Source: Gammaproteobacteria bacterium | Lineage (GTDB): Bacteria > Pseudomonadota > Gammaproteobacteria > Steroidobacterales > Steroidobacteraceae | Direction of reading: 5' to 3' | DNA: 39,677 nt | Assembly (NCBI GenBank): GCA_011391405.1 | Contig: JAABQQ010000132.1 | Span: forward strand, 1 to 39,677 | Shown here: positions 7,439-15,364 of the stretch, piece after piece | Layout: each line of letters opens with the position of its first letter | How positions within the stretch are numbered: the first letter of the stretch is position 1 | Position numbers and translations under genes: made by a program | Notes under the pieces: generated by a model | Told to the model about the DNA's origin: nothing | Databases searched by the model: none | The model's input: only the letters and a program-made list of their open reading frames with translations

Positions 7439-8842
7439 GTGAAGACCTTGACCGCCGCGCCAAGCCGCCCGTGGGCCGCCGCGCTCGCATTGGGCGCCGT
7501 ACTTGCGCCCGCCTTAGGGCTGGCCCAGGACACCCCCGTGCCCGACAAGGGCGACACGGCCTGGATGATGACCTCGACCGTGCTGGTCATCCTGATGACG
7601 ATCCCTGGCCTCGCGCTCTTCTACGCGGGCATGGTCCGCTCGAAGAACGTCCTGTCGCTGTTGATGCAGGTCTTCATGACCTTCTGCCTGATTTCGCTGC
7701 TCTGGGCGATCTACGGCTACAGCCTCGCCTTTACCAGCGGCAACGACTTCATCGGCGGGTTCGACCGCTTGTTCCTGCAAGGGCTGACGACGAGTTCGGT
7801 GGCGGCGACCTTCAGCAAGGGCGTCTACCTCCCCGAATTCACCTGGTTCATCTTCCAGCTCACCTTCGCGGCCATCACGCCCTGCCTGATCGTCGGCGCC
7901 TTCGCCGAGCGCATCAAGTTCAGCGCCGTGCTGCTGTTCGTGACGCTCTGGTTCACGTTCGCGTACCTGCCGATGGCGCACATGGTCTGGTGGTGGGCCG
8001 GCCCCGACGCGTACACAGACGCGGCTGCAGGCGCGGCGGCAGCCGAGACCGCGGGCTTCCTGTTCCAGAAGGGCGCGCTCGACTTCGCCGGCGGCACGGT
8101 CGTGCACATCAACGCGGGTATCGCCGGCCTGGTCGGCGCACTGATGATCGGCAAGCGCATCGGCTACGGCACGAGCGCCATGCCCCCGCACAACGTGCCG
8201 ATGGTGATGATCGGCGCCTCGCTGCTGTGGGTCGGCTGGTTCGGCTTCAACGTGGGCTCGGGCCTCGAAGCGAACGGCTTCACCAGCATGGTGTTCGCCA
8301 ACACGATTCTCGCGACGGCGGCGGCAGCGCTGGCCTGGTCGTTCGCCGAATGGATCCACCGGGGCACGCCGACGATGCTTGGTGCAGCCTCGGGTGCGGT
8401 CGCCGGCCTCGTCGCGATCACCCCGGCCTGCGGCTGGGTCGGCCCGATGGGTTCGATCGCGATCGGCATCATCGCGGGCCTGCTCTGCCTGCTGGCCGTG
8501 GTCGGCCTCAAGTCGAAGCTCGGCTACGACGACTCGCTCGACGTGTTCGGCGTGCACTGCGTCGGTGGCATCGTGGGTGCGCTGCTCACCGCAGTGTTCT
8601 GTGATCCGGCCCTCGGCGGCACGGGCGTGTACGACTACGTCGCCAACGCTGTGGCGCCGTACGACATGGCCGCGCAGTTCAAGGCGCAGCTCTGGGGCGT
8701 GCTGACGGCCCTGGTGTGGTCGGGCGTGGTCGCCACGGTCGCCTTCAAGCTGATCGACCTGACGCTCGGGCTGCGCGTGCCGGAGGAAGCCGAGCGCGAA
8801 GGTCTCGATACCGTGTCGCACGGCGAGCGCGCGTACAACTGA
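7439..8842 (+). CDS. amtB: Ammonium transporter AmtB with cleavable signal peptide
   Basis: 467 residues. GTG 7439 is chosen because AGGAG lies seven bases upstream and the product then begins with a signal peptide (MKTLTAAP, hydrophobic core, ALGLAQ/D); an in-frame ATG at 7406 has no ribosome binding site. Eleven membrane spans are expected. The conserved pore histidines are His223 (TVVHINAG) and His373 (GVHCVGG). MVRSKN and GAFAERIKFSA are typical Amt blocks. It lies 63 bases after glnK in one operon and is followed by a strong terminator. Confidence 0.95.
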   Translation: MKTLTAAPSRPWAAALALGAVLAPALGLAQDTPVPDKGDTAWMMTSTVLVILMTIPGLALFYAGMVRSKNVLSLLMQVFMTFCLISLLWAIYGYSLAFTSGNDFIGGFDRLFLQGLTTSSVAATFSKGVYLPEFTWFIFQLTFAAITPCLIVGAFAERIKFSAVLLFVTLWFTFAYLPMAHMVWWWAGPDAYTDAAAGAAAAETAGFLFQKGALDFAGGTVVHINAGIAGLVGALMIGKRIGYGTSAMPPHNVPMVMIGASLLWVGWFGFNVGSGLEANGFTSMVFANTILATAAAALAWSFAEWIHRGTPTMLGAASGAVAGLVAITPACGWVGPMGSIAIGIIAGLLCLLAVVGLKSKLGYDDSLDVFGVHCVGGIVGALLTAVFCDPALGGTGVYDYVANAVAPYDMAAQFKAQLWGVLTALVWSGVVATVAFKLIDLTLGLRVPEEAEREGLDTVSHGERAYN

Positions 8843-8853
8843 CGGTGTCTGTG

Positions 8854-8922
8854 GCAGGCGACCGGTTCCTGGTCCGGTCGCCTGCTCCCCCGCTTGCGGG
8901 CGCTCCGGCGCCCGCTTTTTTT
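8854..8922 (+). terminator. Double hairpin and intrinsic terminator after amtB
   Basis: The first stem is 12 perfect pairs (GCAGGCGACCGG, 8854-8865, with 8874-8885). The second is GCGGGCGC (8896-8903) paired with GCGCCCGC (8908-8915) around TCCG, followed immediately by seven T at 8916-8922. The second is a textbook rho-independent terminator. The first hairpin may protect the amtB 3' end. Confidence 0.9.
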
Positions 8923-8990
8923 GCGCTGAATACTTGAACTCGGTCAGGTTTCCAGCGCCCGAGGTGCACTCCCAGGGGCGGGGCTGCTGC

Positions 8991-8996
8991 TAGAAT
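8991..8996 (+). promoter_or_regulatory. Candidate -10 element for the DUF4124 gene
   Basis: TAGAAT lies about 115 bases before the gene and after the amtB terminator. Transcription would begin near 9003, exactly at the G-rich arm of the hairpin described at 8999-9094. No clear -35 is visible. Confidence 0.4.
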
Positions 8997-8998
8997 TC

Positions 8999-9094
8999 AA
9001 GGGGCTAGGGGATAGGGGTTAGGGGTTAGTCGATCCGAGAGCGGCCGCGGCGCGGCCTGCCGACTAACCCCTGGCCCCTAACCGCTAGCCCCTT
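8999..9094 (+). repeat. Long inverted repeat with a four-tract G-quadruplex motif in the DUF4124 leader
   Basis: The 34-base arms 8999-9032 and 9061-9094 pair at 32 of 34 positions in plus-strand RNA (30 Watson-Crick, two U-G); the mismatches are at arm positions 11 and 14. The left arm holds four GGGG tracts (9001, 9008, 9015, 9022) with three-base loops CTA, ATA, TTA, an ideal quadruplex motif. The loop contains a second stem, GGCCGC (9043-9048) with GCGGCC (9052-9057). The C-rich right arm resembles the tracts before hslV and ubiB. Confidence 0.8.
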
Positions 9095-9111
9095 CTTCAC
9101 CGGAGTGCGCC

Positions 9112-9573
9112 ATGCAATGGTTCCTTCTGCTAGTCGCATCGCTGCTCGTTCTGGGCTCCGCCCAGGCGAGCGAAGTGTTCGTCACCAAGGACGCCCAGGG
9201 CCGGCCGATCTATACCGATCGCCCCGATAGCCTGCCGGCGCAGAAGGTCCAGATCGCGAGCCAGTCCACCGACACGGTGGCGGTGCAGCAGCATTACGAC
9301 GAAGAGATGAAGTCGTACTCCGACGCCGACAAGGCCACGACGCAGGCGGCGAAGAAAGCGGTCGATTCGCAGCAGGCGAAGGAGCTCTCCGCCACCGACA
9401 AGGCGAAGCGCTGCCAGGAGTCGCGCGCGCAATACCAGAAAATGATGAACGCGCACCGGCTGTACGAACCGGGCTCGACGGGCGAGGATCGCCGCTATCT
9501 CGACTCGAGCGAGATAGACGCCGCGCGCGCGAATGCGAAGAACGTGATGGATGAGTTCTGCGCTGGACAGTAA
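9112..9573 (+). CDS. Secreted DUF4124-domain protein
   Basis: 153 residues. A signal peptide (MQWFLLLVASLLVLGSAQAS) is followed by EVFVTKDAQGRPIYTDRPDS, the DUF4124 core (a short beta hairpin of unknown function common in proteobacterial envelope proteins). The rest is a charged, alpha-helical, lysine/alanine-rich segment with two cysteines (KRCQES, EFCAGQ) that could form a disulfide. GGAG in the leader (9101-9104) is about seven bases from the ATG. The last 23 bases overlap the following dehydrogenase if that gene starts at 9551. Function is unknown. Confidence 0.8.
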   Translation: MQWFLLLVASLLVLGSAQASEVFVTKDAQGRPIYTDRPDSLPAQKVQIASQSTDTVAVQQHYDEEMKSYSDADKATTQAAKKAVDSQQAKELSATDKAKRCQESRAQYQKMMNAHRLYEPGSTGEDRRYLDSSEIDAARANAKNVMDEFCAGQ

Positions 9574-10492
9574 ATCAGTGACCAGAGCGCAGGTCGGATT
9601 CGCAGGCCTCGGCGCCATGGGCCAGCACATGGCCCGCAACCTGCACAAGGCGGGGCTGTTGCGGGCGGTGTGGAATCGCACGCGGGCGCGGGCGGACGTG
9701 CTTGCGGCCGAACTCGGCGTTGCCGCCGCGACGGATCCAGCGTCGCTGGCACGCGAGTGCGACGTGATCGTGCTCTGCGTTGCCGCAGACGAAGACGTGC
9801 TGGCTGTCGTCGACGCGCTGCTGCCCGGCTTGCGCGCCGGGGCACTCGTCATCGACTGTTCGACCGTCAGCGCCGACACCGCCCGCGAGGCTGCACGTCG
9901 CCTGGCGACACAAGGCGGCGAATTCCTCGACGCGCCCGTGAGTGGTGGCGTCGAAGGCGCACGCGACGGCACCCTGGCCATCATGGCCGGCGGCACCGAG
10001 TCGGCGTTCGCCAGGGCGCAGCCCACGCTGCAGGCCATGGGCCGCACGATCACGCATTTCGGCCCGAGCGGATCCGGCCAGGCTGCCAAGGCGACGAACC
10101 AGATCATGTGCGCCGGCGTCATCCAGGCCGTGGCGGAAGCGATGGCGTTTGCCAAGTCGCAAGGCCTGCCGCTGCCACAGCTGATCGAAACGCTTGGCAA
10201 AGGCGCGGGCTCCAGCTGGTACTTCGTGAACCGCGCGCCGAACATCGTGCGCGATGCGTTCCCGGCTGGCTTCCGCGTGCGGCTGCACGAAAAGGACCTG
10301 CGGATCTGCCGCGACATGGCAGCGCAGTTCGGTGTCGCGCTGCCGGTGGTCGAGGCGACTCTCGCCCAGTACCGCGAACTGATCACTCAGGGCCACGGCG
10401 ACGAAGACATCTCCGTGCTGTTCCGCCTCAAGGACGCGCTGTTCGCCGCGGCCGCTGCGCAGTCCAGCGCCAAGTCCCCCAAACCCGCATGA
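9551..10492 (+). CDS. NAD(P)-dependent beta-hydroxyacid dehydrogenase (3-hydroxyisobutyrate dehydrogenase / tartronate semialdehyde reductase family)
   Basis: 313 residues. The N-terminal Rossmann motif GFAGLGAMGQHMARNL (residues 16-31), the substrate-binding block DAPVSGGVEGARDGTLAIMAGG (128-149) and the catalytic Lys180 in GSGQAAKATNQ define the family, which oxidises or reduces small 3-hydroxyacids. The substrate is not predictable. The start is uncertain: ATG 9551 overlaps the DUF4124 gene, while GTG 9578 starts five bases after its stop; neither has a strong ribosome binding site. The stop overlaps the ATG of the histidine kinase gene (ATGA), so they may be co-translated. Confidence 0.85.
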   Translation: MSSALDSKSVTRAQVGFAGLGAMGQHMARNLHKAGLLRAVWNRTRARADVLAAELGVAAATDPASLARECDVIVLCVAADEDVLAVVDALLPGLRAGALVIDCSTVSADTAREAARRLATQGGEFLDAPVSGGVEGARDGTLAIMAGGTESAFARAQPTLQAMGRTITHFGPSGSGQAAKATNQIMCAGVIQAVAEAMAFAKSQGLPLPQLIETLGKGAGSSWYFVNRAPNIVRDAFPAGFRVRLHEKDLRICRDMAAQFGVALPVVEATLAQYRELITQGHGDEDISVLFRLKDALFAAAAAQSSAKSPKPA

Positions 10493-11625
10493 GCGTCCCG
10501 GCGTCCCCGCCGGAGCGCCGTCGCGCCGACGAACGCGACTTTTTCCTGCCCGACTTCTGTGAACCGATTGCCGTGCTTGCGATCGTGCTGATCGCTGCCC
10601 TGCTCGGGTTCGTGCTGGCGCTCGCGCGCCAGTCCGGTCACGGCATGTTCTGGTTCGACCTCGCGCGCATCACGGCCTTCCTGCTCTGGGCCGGGCTGCT
10701 GTGTGCCGCGGTGCTGTGCCGCTCGCGGTCCTGGCTCGCGGGGAAATCGTTGCGAGCGGGGATCGCCTGGTCGCTGCTGCTGATGGTGGGTACGGTGGCC
10801 GTGCTGTCCGAAGCGGTTTACCTGCTCGGCCGCCTGTGGGCTGCGCGACTCGGCGCGCCCTCCGCCATCCTGCCCGACTCGCACTGGCGGTTCGTGCTGC
10901 CCAACCTGCTGATCGCCGCCGTGGTCGGCGCGCTTGCCCTGCGCTATTTCTACGTGTCGCAGCAGTGGCGCCGCTCAGTCGAACTCGAGGCCCGCGCGCG
11001 CATTCGTGCGCTGCAGGCACGGATCCGGCCGCATTTCCTGTTCAACAGCATGAACACGATCGCATCGCTCACGCGCTCGAACCCGGCGCAGGCCGAGGCA
11101 GCGATCGAGGACCTGTCCGACCTGTTCCGCGTCAGCCTGAGTGATGCGCGCGCGCAGATCTCGCTGGAGGAAGAGGTCGAGATCGCACGTACCTACCAGA
11201 GAATTGAAAAACTGCGGCTCGGCGAACGACTGCAGGTGCGCTGGGATGTCGACGACCTGCCGCTCCATTGCCTGGTGCCGAGCCTGCTCCTGCAACCGTT
11301 GCTTGAGAATGCCATAAGGCACGGCATCGAACCCCTGCCGCAGGGCGGCATCGTCGACGTCTGCGGCCGCCTCGGCGACGACGTGATCACGCTCGAAGTG
11401 ACCAACCCGAAGCCGTCGGGCACGCCGCCGCCGCTGCGGCGCGGTCACCGGATGGCGCTCGACAACATCCGGCAGCGGCTGGACCTGGCCTTCCCGGGCC
11501 GTGCGGCCGTCGAAGTCGACGTCACGTCGAGCCGGTACACGGTCCGGCTGCGATTCCCGCGCGCCGAGGACCAATCCGACTTCCCCGGTACCACGCTGTC
11601 GGGCATTGCCGCGCTGCCTTCGTGA
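10489..11625 (+). CDS. algZ: LytS/AlgZ-type sensor histidine kinase
   Basis: 378 residues. Four hydrophobic segments (about residues 26-46, 60-77, 90-115, 136-152) anchor it in the inner membrane. The His_kinase domain has the unorthodox phosphoacceptor block LQARIRPHFLFNSMNTI with His182, and LLQPLLENAIRHGIEPL is the N-box of the ATPase domain. This matches AlgZ/FimS, which partners the LytTR regulator AlgR encoded 37 bases downstream; in Pseudomonas the pair lies next to hemCD as it does here. The start overlaps the preceding stop as ATGA. Its signal and output in this organism are unknown. Confidence 0.85.
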   Translation: MSVPASPPERRRADERDFFLPDFCEPIAVLAIVLIAALLGFVLALARQSGHGMFWFDLARITAFLLWAGLLCAAVLCRSRSWLAGKSLRAGIAWSLLLMVGTVAVLSEAVYLLGRLWAARLGAPSAILPDSHWRFVLPNLLIAAVVGALALRYFYVSQQWRRSVELEARARIRALQARIRPHFLFNSMNTIASLTRSNPAQAEAAIEDLSDLFRVSLSDARAQISLEEEVEIARTYQRIEKLRLGERLQVRWDVDDLPLHCLVPSLLLQPLLENAIRHGIEPLPQGGIVDVCGRLGDDVITLEVTNPKPSGTPPPLRRGHRMALDNIRQRLDLAFPGRAAVEVDVTSSRYTVRLRFPRAEDQSDFPGTTLSGIAALPS

Positions 11626-11662
11626 CACGCGGCCCGGTCCATCGGACAATCCCGGTCCGCGC

Positions 11663-12439
11663 ATGCACGAAGACACCCCCTCCCCCGCCGATTCGGAAAA
11701 GCTGCGAGCGCTGATCGTCGACGACGAGGCACCGGCGCGCGAGCGGCTGCGTCGCCTGCTCGAGGAGCTCGGTGACGTGAAGATCATCGGCGAAGCCACC
11801 AACGGCGCCGAAGCGCTGGACCGCTGCGCGACGCTCGATCCCGACCTGGTGCTGCTCGACGTACGCATGCCTGGCATGGACGGCATCGAGGCCGCCCGCC
11901 ACCTCGGCGCGCTCGACGAACCGCCTGCGGTCATCTTCACGACCGCCCACGATGAATATGCGCTCGCGGCGTTCGAGACCGAGGCCGTGGGCTACCTGTT
12001 GAAGCCGGTACGCCGCGAGAAGCTCGCGCGCGCAGTGAGACACGCGGCGCGGATTGCCGGCCCGCAGCTCGCGCGCCTTGCTGAATTATCGCAGCTTGGC
12101 CGCCGTCGCACGCAGATCTGTGCGCGCCTCGGCGAGCAACTGCGGCTCGTGCCCATTGAGGACGTGTGGTATTTCAGCGCCGGGCAGAAGTACGTGACAC
12201 TGCGGCACCGCGGTGGAAGCGAACTCATCGACGAATCGCTGCGCGCGCTCGAACAGGAGTTCGCGCCGGACTTCATCCGCATTCATCGCAACTCGCTGGT
12301 CGCGCGCCGCTACGTGCAGGTCGTCGAGCGCAGCCCCGAAGGGCATCTGTTCGTGCGACTCACGAGTTGTGACGAAACCCTGCAGGTCAGCCGCCGGTAC
12401 GCGGCAGAGGCCCTGCGCCAGATCCGCACCGGATACTGA
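11663..12439 (+). CDS. algR: LytTR-family response regulator AlgR
   Basis: 258 residues. The receiver domain (about 14-130) has the acidic pair Asp20/Asp21, phosphoacceptor Asp66 (LLDVRMPGMDG), Thr93/Thr94 and Lys114. The C-terminal LytTR DNA-binding domain (about 150-258) includes VWYFSAGQKYVTLRHR, FIRIHRNSLVARRYV and the terminal SRRYAAEALRQI. Partner kinase algZ lies just upstream. ATG 11663 gives the usual N-terminus; no Shine-Dalgarno sequence is visible. An inner longer frame is not needed. Confidence 0.9.
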   Translation: MHEDTPSPADSEKLRALIVDDEAPARERLRRLLEELGDVKIIGEATNGAEALDRCATLDPDLVLLDVRMPGMDGIEAARHLGALDEPPAVIFTTAHDEYALAAFETEAVGYLLKPVRREKLARAVRHAARIAGPQLARLAELSQLGRRRTQICARLGEQLRLVPIEDVWYFSAGQKYVTLRHRGGSELIDESLRALEQEFAPDFIRIHRNSLVARRYVQVVERSPEGHLFVRLTSCDETLQVSRRYAAEALRQIRTGY

Positions 12440-12445
12440 GACTCC

Positions 12446-13573
12446 ATGAACTCCTCCCGCGAAGACGTCGGCGAAGCAACGATTACCCTGCCCGAGCCGC
12501 AGGCTGCCGCGTCGCAGAAGATCTTCTTCGCGCGCATCGGCATGCTGATGCTCATGGCAGGGCTGCTGTACCTCGTCTGGCGCATCGTCATGCCCCTGTG
12601 GCAACCGGTCACCTGGGCTATATTGCTGGGCGCGTTGCTCGCGCCGACGACAGCCCGGCTTGCCGCGCGGCTTGGCAATCGCCCGAGACTCGCCAGCAGC
12701 CTCATGACCGTCGCCGTCGTGCTGCTCCTGCTGCTGCCCGTCCTCGCGCTTGGTGGCGCCGTGGCGGCACAGGCCGCGCAGCTCCTGAACAGCATCGATA
12801 CCTCCTCGCTGCGCACGTCGAACCTCGACCTCTCGGACTTTCCGGTGCTGGCCGGGCCACTCACGTGGCTCGAGGCAACGGCAGGCCTGTCGCTCGCGCA
12901 GATCGAGGGCTGGTTGGTCATGGGCGCCAAGCGCCTGCTCGAATTCGTGGCCGCGTCGGGTGGCGCCGTGTTCCTGGGGGCGCTCGGCACGATCATGAAA
13001 TTCCTGCTGATGCTGTTCGTGCTGTTCTTCATGCTGCGCGACGGTCCCTGGATCGCGCAGACGCTGGTCCGCATGCTGCCCATCGAAACCCACCTGCGCG
13101 GCAAGTTGTGGCGGCACCTGATCGACGTAACTCGCGCAGTGTTCATGGGCATCGGGTTGACGGCGCTGGCGCAGGGAACGCTGCTCGGCATCGGCTTCGC
13201 AATCGCGGGCCTGCCTTCGCCGCTGCTGTTCGGCGTGCTGGGCGCACTGTTCGCGCTGGTGCCGATCGTCGGCACCACCATCGTGTGGGTACCCGCGACA
13301 CTCTGGCTGCTGTCGCAGGACCAGCTCCCATACGCAGTCTTCATGATTGCCTGGGGCGTGGTGGTGGTCGGCGCCGTGGACAACGTCCTGCGGCCTATCC
13401 TGATTTCCGGCCGCACCGAAGTCCCTACCCTTGCCGTCTTCATCGGCGTGATGGGCGGCCTCTCTGCCTTCGGGTTCATTGGCCTGTTCCTGGGGCCGAT
13501 CGTCCTGGGCCTGCTGGTCGCGCTGTTCCGGTTCACATCGGAAGAGCTCTCGCCCGGATCGAACGAAGCCTGA
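12446..13573 (+). CDS. AI-2E/PerM family membrane transporter
   Basis: 375 residues with about eight hydrophobic segments in the family pattern: two N-terminal helices (IGMLMLMAGLLYLVWRIV, WAILLGALLAP), a long soluble insertion, then a helical C-terminal half ending in DNVLRPILISGRTEVPTLAVFIGVMGGLSAFGFIGLFLGPIV, which is the family signature. Members include PerM, TqsA (AI-2 efflux) and sodium/proton antiporters, so the substrate cannot be assigned. It begins six bases after algR and ends 28 bases before hemC, interrupting the algR-hemC adjacency seen in Pseudomonas. Confidence 0.85.
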   Translation: MNSSREDVGEATITLPEPQAAASQKIFFARIGMLMLMAGLLYLVWRIVMPLWQPVTWAILLGALLAPTTARLAARLGNRPRLASSLMTVAVVLLLLLPVLALGGAVAAQAAQLLNSIDTSSLRTSNLDLSDFPVLAGPLTWLEATAGLSLAQIEGWLVMGAKRLLEFVAASGGAVFLGALGTIMKFLLMLFVLFFMLRDGPWIAQTLVRMLPIETHLRGKLWRHLIDVTRAVFMGIGLTALAQGTLLGIGFAIAGLPSPLLFGVLGALFALVPIVGTTIVWVPATLWLLSQDQLPYAVFMIAWGVVVVGAVDNVLRPILISGRTEVPTLAVFIGVMGGLSAFGFIGLFLGPIVLGLLVALFRFTSEELSPGSNEA

Positions 13574-13601
13574 GCCGCCTGGCGCCACGAGGAGTCGAGT
13601 C

Positions 13602-14546
13602 TTGTCGAACACGCCCCTACGCATTGCGACCCGTCGCAGCAAGCTGGCCATGTGGCAGGCGGAACACGTGCAGTCACTGTTGCGCGCAGCGCACCCGGGG
13701 CTTGCGGTCGAACTCGTGCCGATGAGCACACAGGGCGACCGCGTACTCGACCGCGCACTGGCTGAAGTCGGCGGCAAGGGTCTCTTCGTCAAGGAACTCG
13801 AGGTCGCGATGCAGGAAGGCCGCGCGGACATTGCGGTCCACTCGATGAAGGACGTGCCGAGCGAATTGCCGCCGGACTTTGCGATCGTGGCCGTGCTGCC
13901 GCGGGCAAATCCGCTCGATGCCTTCATTTCGCGCCGTTTCAAGCGTTTTGAAGACCTGCCGCGCGGCGCTCGCGTCGGCACGTCGAGCCCGCGTCGCCAG
14001 GCGCAGCTGCGTCACGCACGTCCCGACCTGCGGCTGGAACTGCTGCGCGGCAACGTCGATACCCGGCTGCGCCGCCTCGACGAAGGCGAGCTCGATGCGA
14101 TCCTGCTGGCCTGCGCCGGACTCGAGCGTCTCGGCATCGCCCACCACATCACGCAGCAGCTCGACGTCGAGCTGTCGCTGCCGGCCGTGGGCCAGGGAGT
14201 GATCGGTATCGAGAGCCGTACGGACGACCAGCGCAGTCGTACCGCGCTGGCGGCGCTGCATCATGCCGATTCATTTACACGGCTCGTGGCGGAGCGCTCG
14301 TTCGCCGCCACGCTCGGCGGCAGCTGTCATTCACCGATCGCGGCCCATGCCACGCTCGACGGCGGCACGCTCGTCGTGCACGGTTTCATCGGCGCGCCCG
14401 ACGGCAGTGAAACCTATCGTGATCGCGTGAGCGGGCCAGCCACCGAGGCCGAATCCCTGGGCCGTGGACTCGCCCGTCGCATGCAGTCGGCCGGGGCGGA
14501 AGCCCTGCTCGAACGCCTGCGGCAGGAGGCCGCTGCAAGCTCGTGA
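13602..14546 (+). CDS. hemC: Hydroxymethylbilane synthase (porphobilinogen deaminase)
   Basis: 314 residues, normal length. It polymerises four porphobilinogen molecules to hydroxymethylbilane in tetrapyrrole synthesis. RIATRRSKLAMWQA is the N-terminal signature, and Cys242 in GGSCHSPIAA carries the dipyrromethane cofactor, at the same number as in E. coli. The catalytic block HSMKDVPSELP and GTSSPRRQAQL are intact. TTG 13602 is the start, seven bases after AGGAG; no ATG or GTG fits. The stop overlaps the hemD GTG start. Confidence 0.95.
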   Translation: MSNTPLRIATRRSKLAMWQAEHVQSLLRAAHPGLAVELVPMSTQGDRVLDRALAEVGGKGLFVKELEVAMQEGRADIAVHSMKDVPSELPPDFAIVAVLPRANPLDAFISRRFKRFEDLPRGARVGTSSPRRQAQLRHARPDLRLELLRGNVDTRLRRLDEGELDAILLACAGLERLGIAHHITQQLDVELSLPAVGQGVIGIESRTDDQRSRTALAALHHADSFTRLVAERSFAATLGGSCHSPIAAHATLDGGTLVVHGFIGAPDGSETYRDRVSGPATEAESLGRGLARRMQSAGAEALLERLRQEAAASS

Positions 14547-15322
14547 CGCTCCCGCTCGACGGCGTCACGATCATCGTCACGCGCCCGGCAGCCCAGACCA
14601 GCCGGTTTTTCGAACTGGCGCGTGCCGCCGGCGCCGTGTGCATTCCCTACCCGACGCTGCAGATAAGCCGCACCTTGCTGGACGACCACACTCGCGCGCA
14701 TCTGCAAAGTCGCGCCTGGGACTGGGCAATCTTCACCAGCACCAACGCGGTCGAATCGGCGCTCGAGCAATGCCCCACCCCGCTCGCGGCGCGGCATGCC
14801 GCCGTTGGCCGTGCAACGGCGCGCACGCTCGAACGGCATGGCGTCAAGGTCGACGCGTGCCCCGAGAGCGCGAATTCCGAAGGGTTGCTGGAATTGCAGG
14901 AGTTTGCAGCGCTGGCGGGCCGCGGCGTGCTGCTGGTCAAGGGCAGCGGCGGCCGCGAGCTTCTGCGCGATGCCCTGCGCGCACGGGGCGCCAGCGTGCT
15001 CGAACTCGACGTGTACCGTCGTTCGCTCACGGCACCGACCGCGGCGGCGGCGGCGCAGCTGCACGCCGCGCTGACCAGCGCGGGTCCGCTGGTCGTCGTG
15101 GTGACCAGCGTCGAAGTCCTGCAATCCCTGCTCGAGCACGTCGCAAGCGACGACGCAGCACGACTGCGCAGCCGGACGCTGCTGGTGCCCGGGCCCCGAG
15201 TCGCCGCGGCCGCCGCGCGTCTCGGCTGGACCGGACCGGTCGTCGCAGCGGCAACAGCCGAAGACGAGGCAATGCTCGCCGCCCTGACCGGCCTCGCGGC
15301 GGGGTCCAATCCGCCTGCGTGA
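14543..15322 (+). CDS. hemD: Uroporphyrinogen-III synthase
   Basis: 259 residues. HemD cyclises and inverts ring D of hydroxymethylbilane. The family is poorly conserved, but IIVTRPAAQTSRFFELARAAGA at the start, WAIFTSTNAVES, GVLLVKGSGGRELL and the LDVYRR block are recognisable. Translation begins at GTG 14543, which overlaps the hemC stop as GTGA, so the two are translationally coupled. Position between hemC and hemX confirms the call. Confidence 0.93.
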   Translation: MTLPLDGVTIIVTRPAAQTSRFFELARAAGAVCIPYPTLQISRTLLDDHTRAHLQSRAWDWAIFTSTNAVESALEQCPTPLAARHAAVGRATARTLERHGVKVDACPESANSEGLLELQEFAALAGRGVLLVKGSGGRELLRDALRARGASVLELDVYRRSLTAPTAAAAAQLHAALTSAGPLVVVVTSVEVLQSLLEHVASDDAARLRSRTLLVPGPRVAAAAARLGWTGPVVAAATAEDEAMLAALTGLAAGSNPPA

Positions 15323-15364
15323 TAGCATTCGTGGCCGCCGGCCCCGGATGGCCCGCGAGTGCCG

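Noticed and set aside
7514-8821. 435-codon antisense frame inside amtB
   Set aside because: Same GC artefact; amtB on the plus strand is unambiguous.
12086-13981. 631-codon minus-strand frame across algR, the PerM-like gene and hemC
   Set aside because: Crosses three well-supported plus-strand genes and has low-complexity, motif-free translation.
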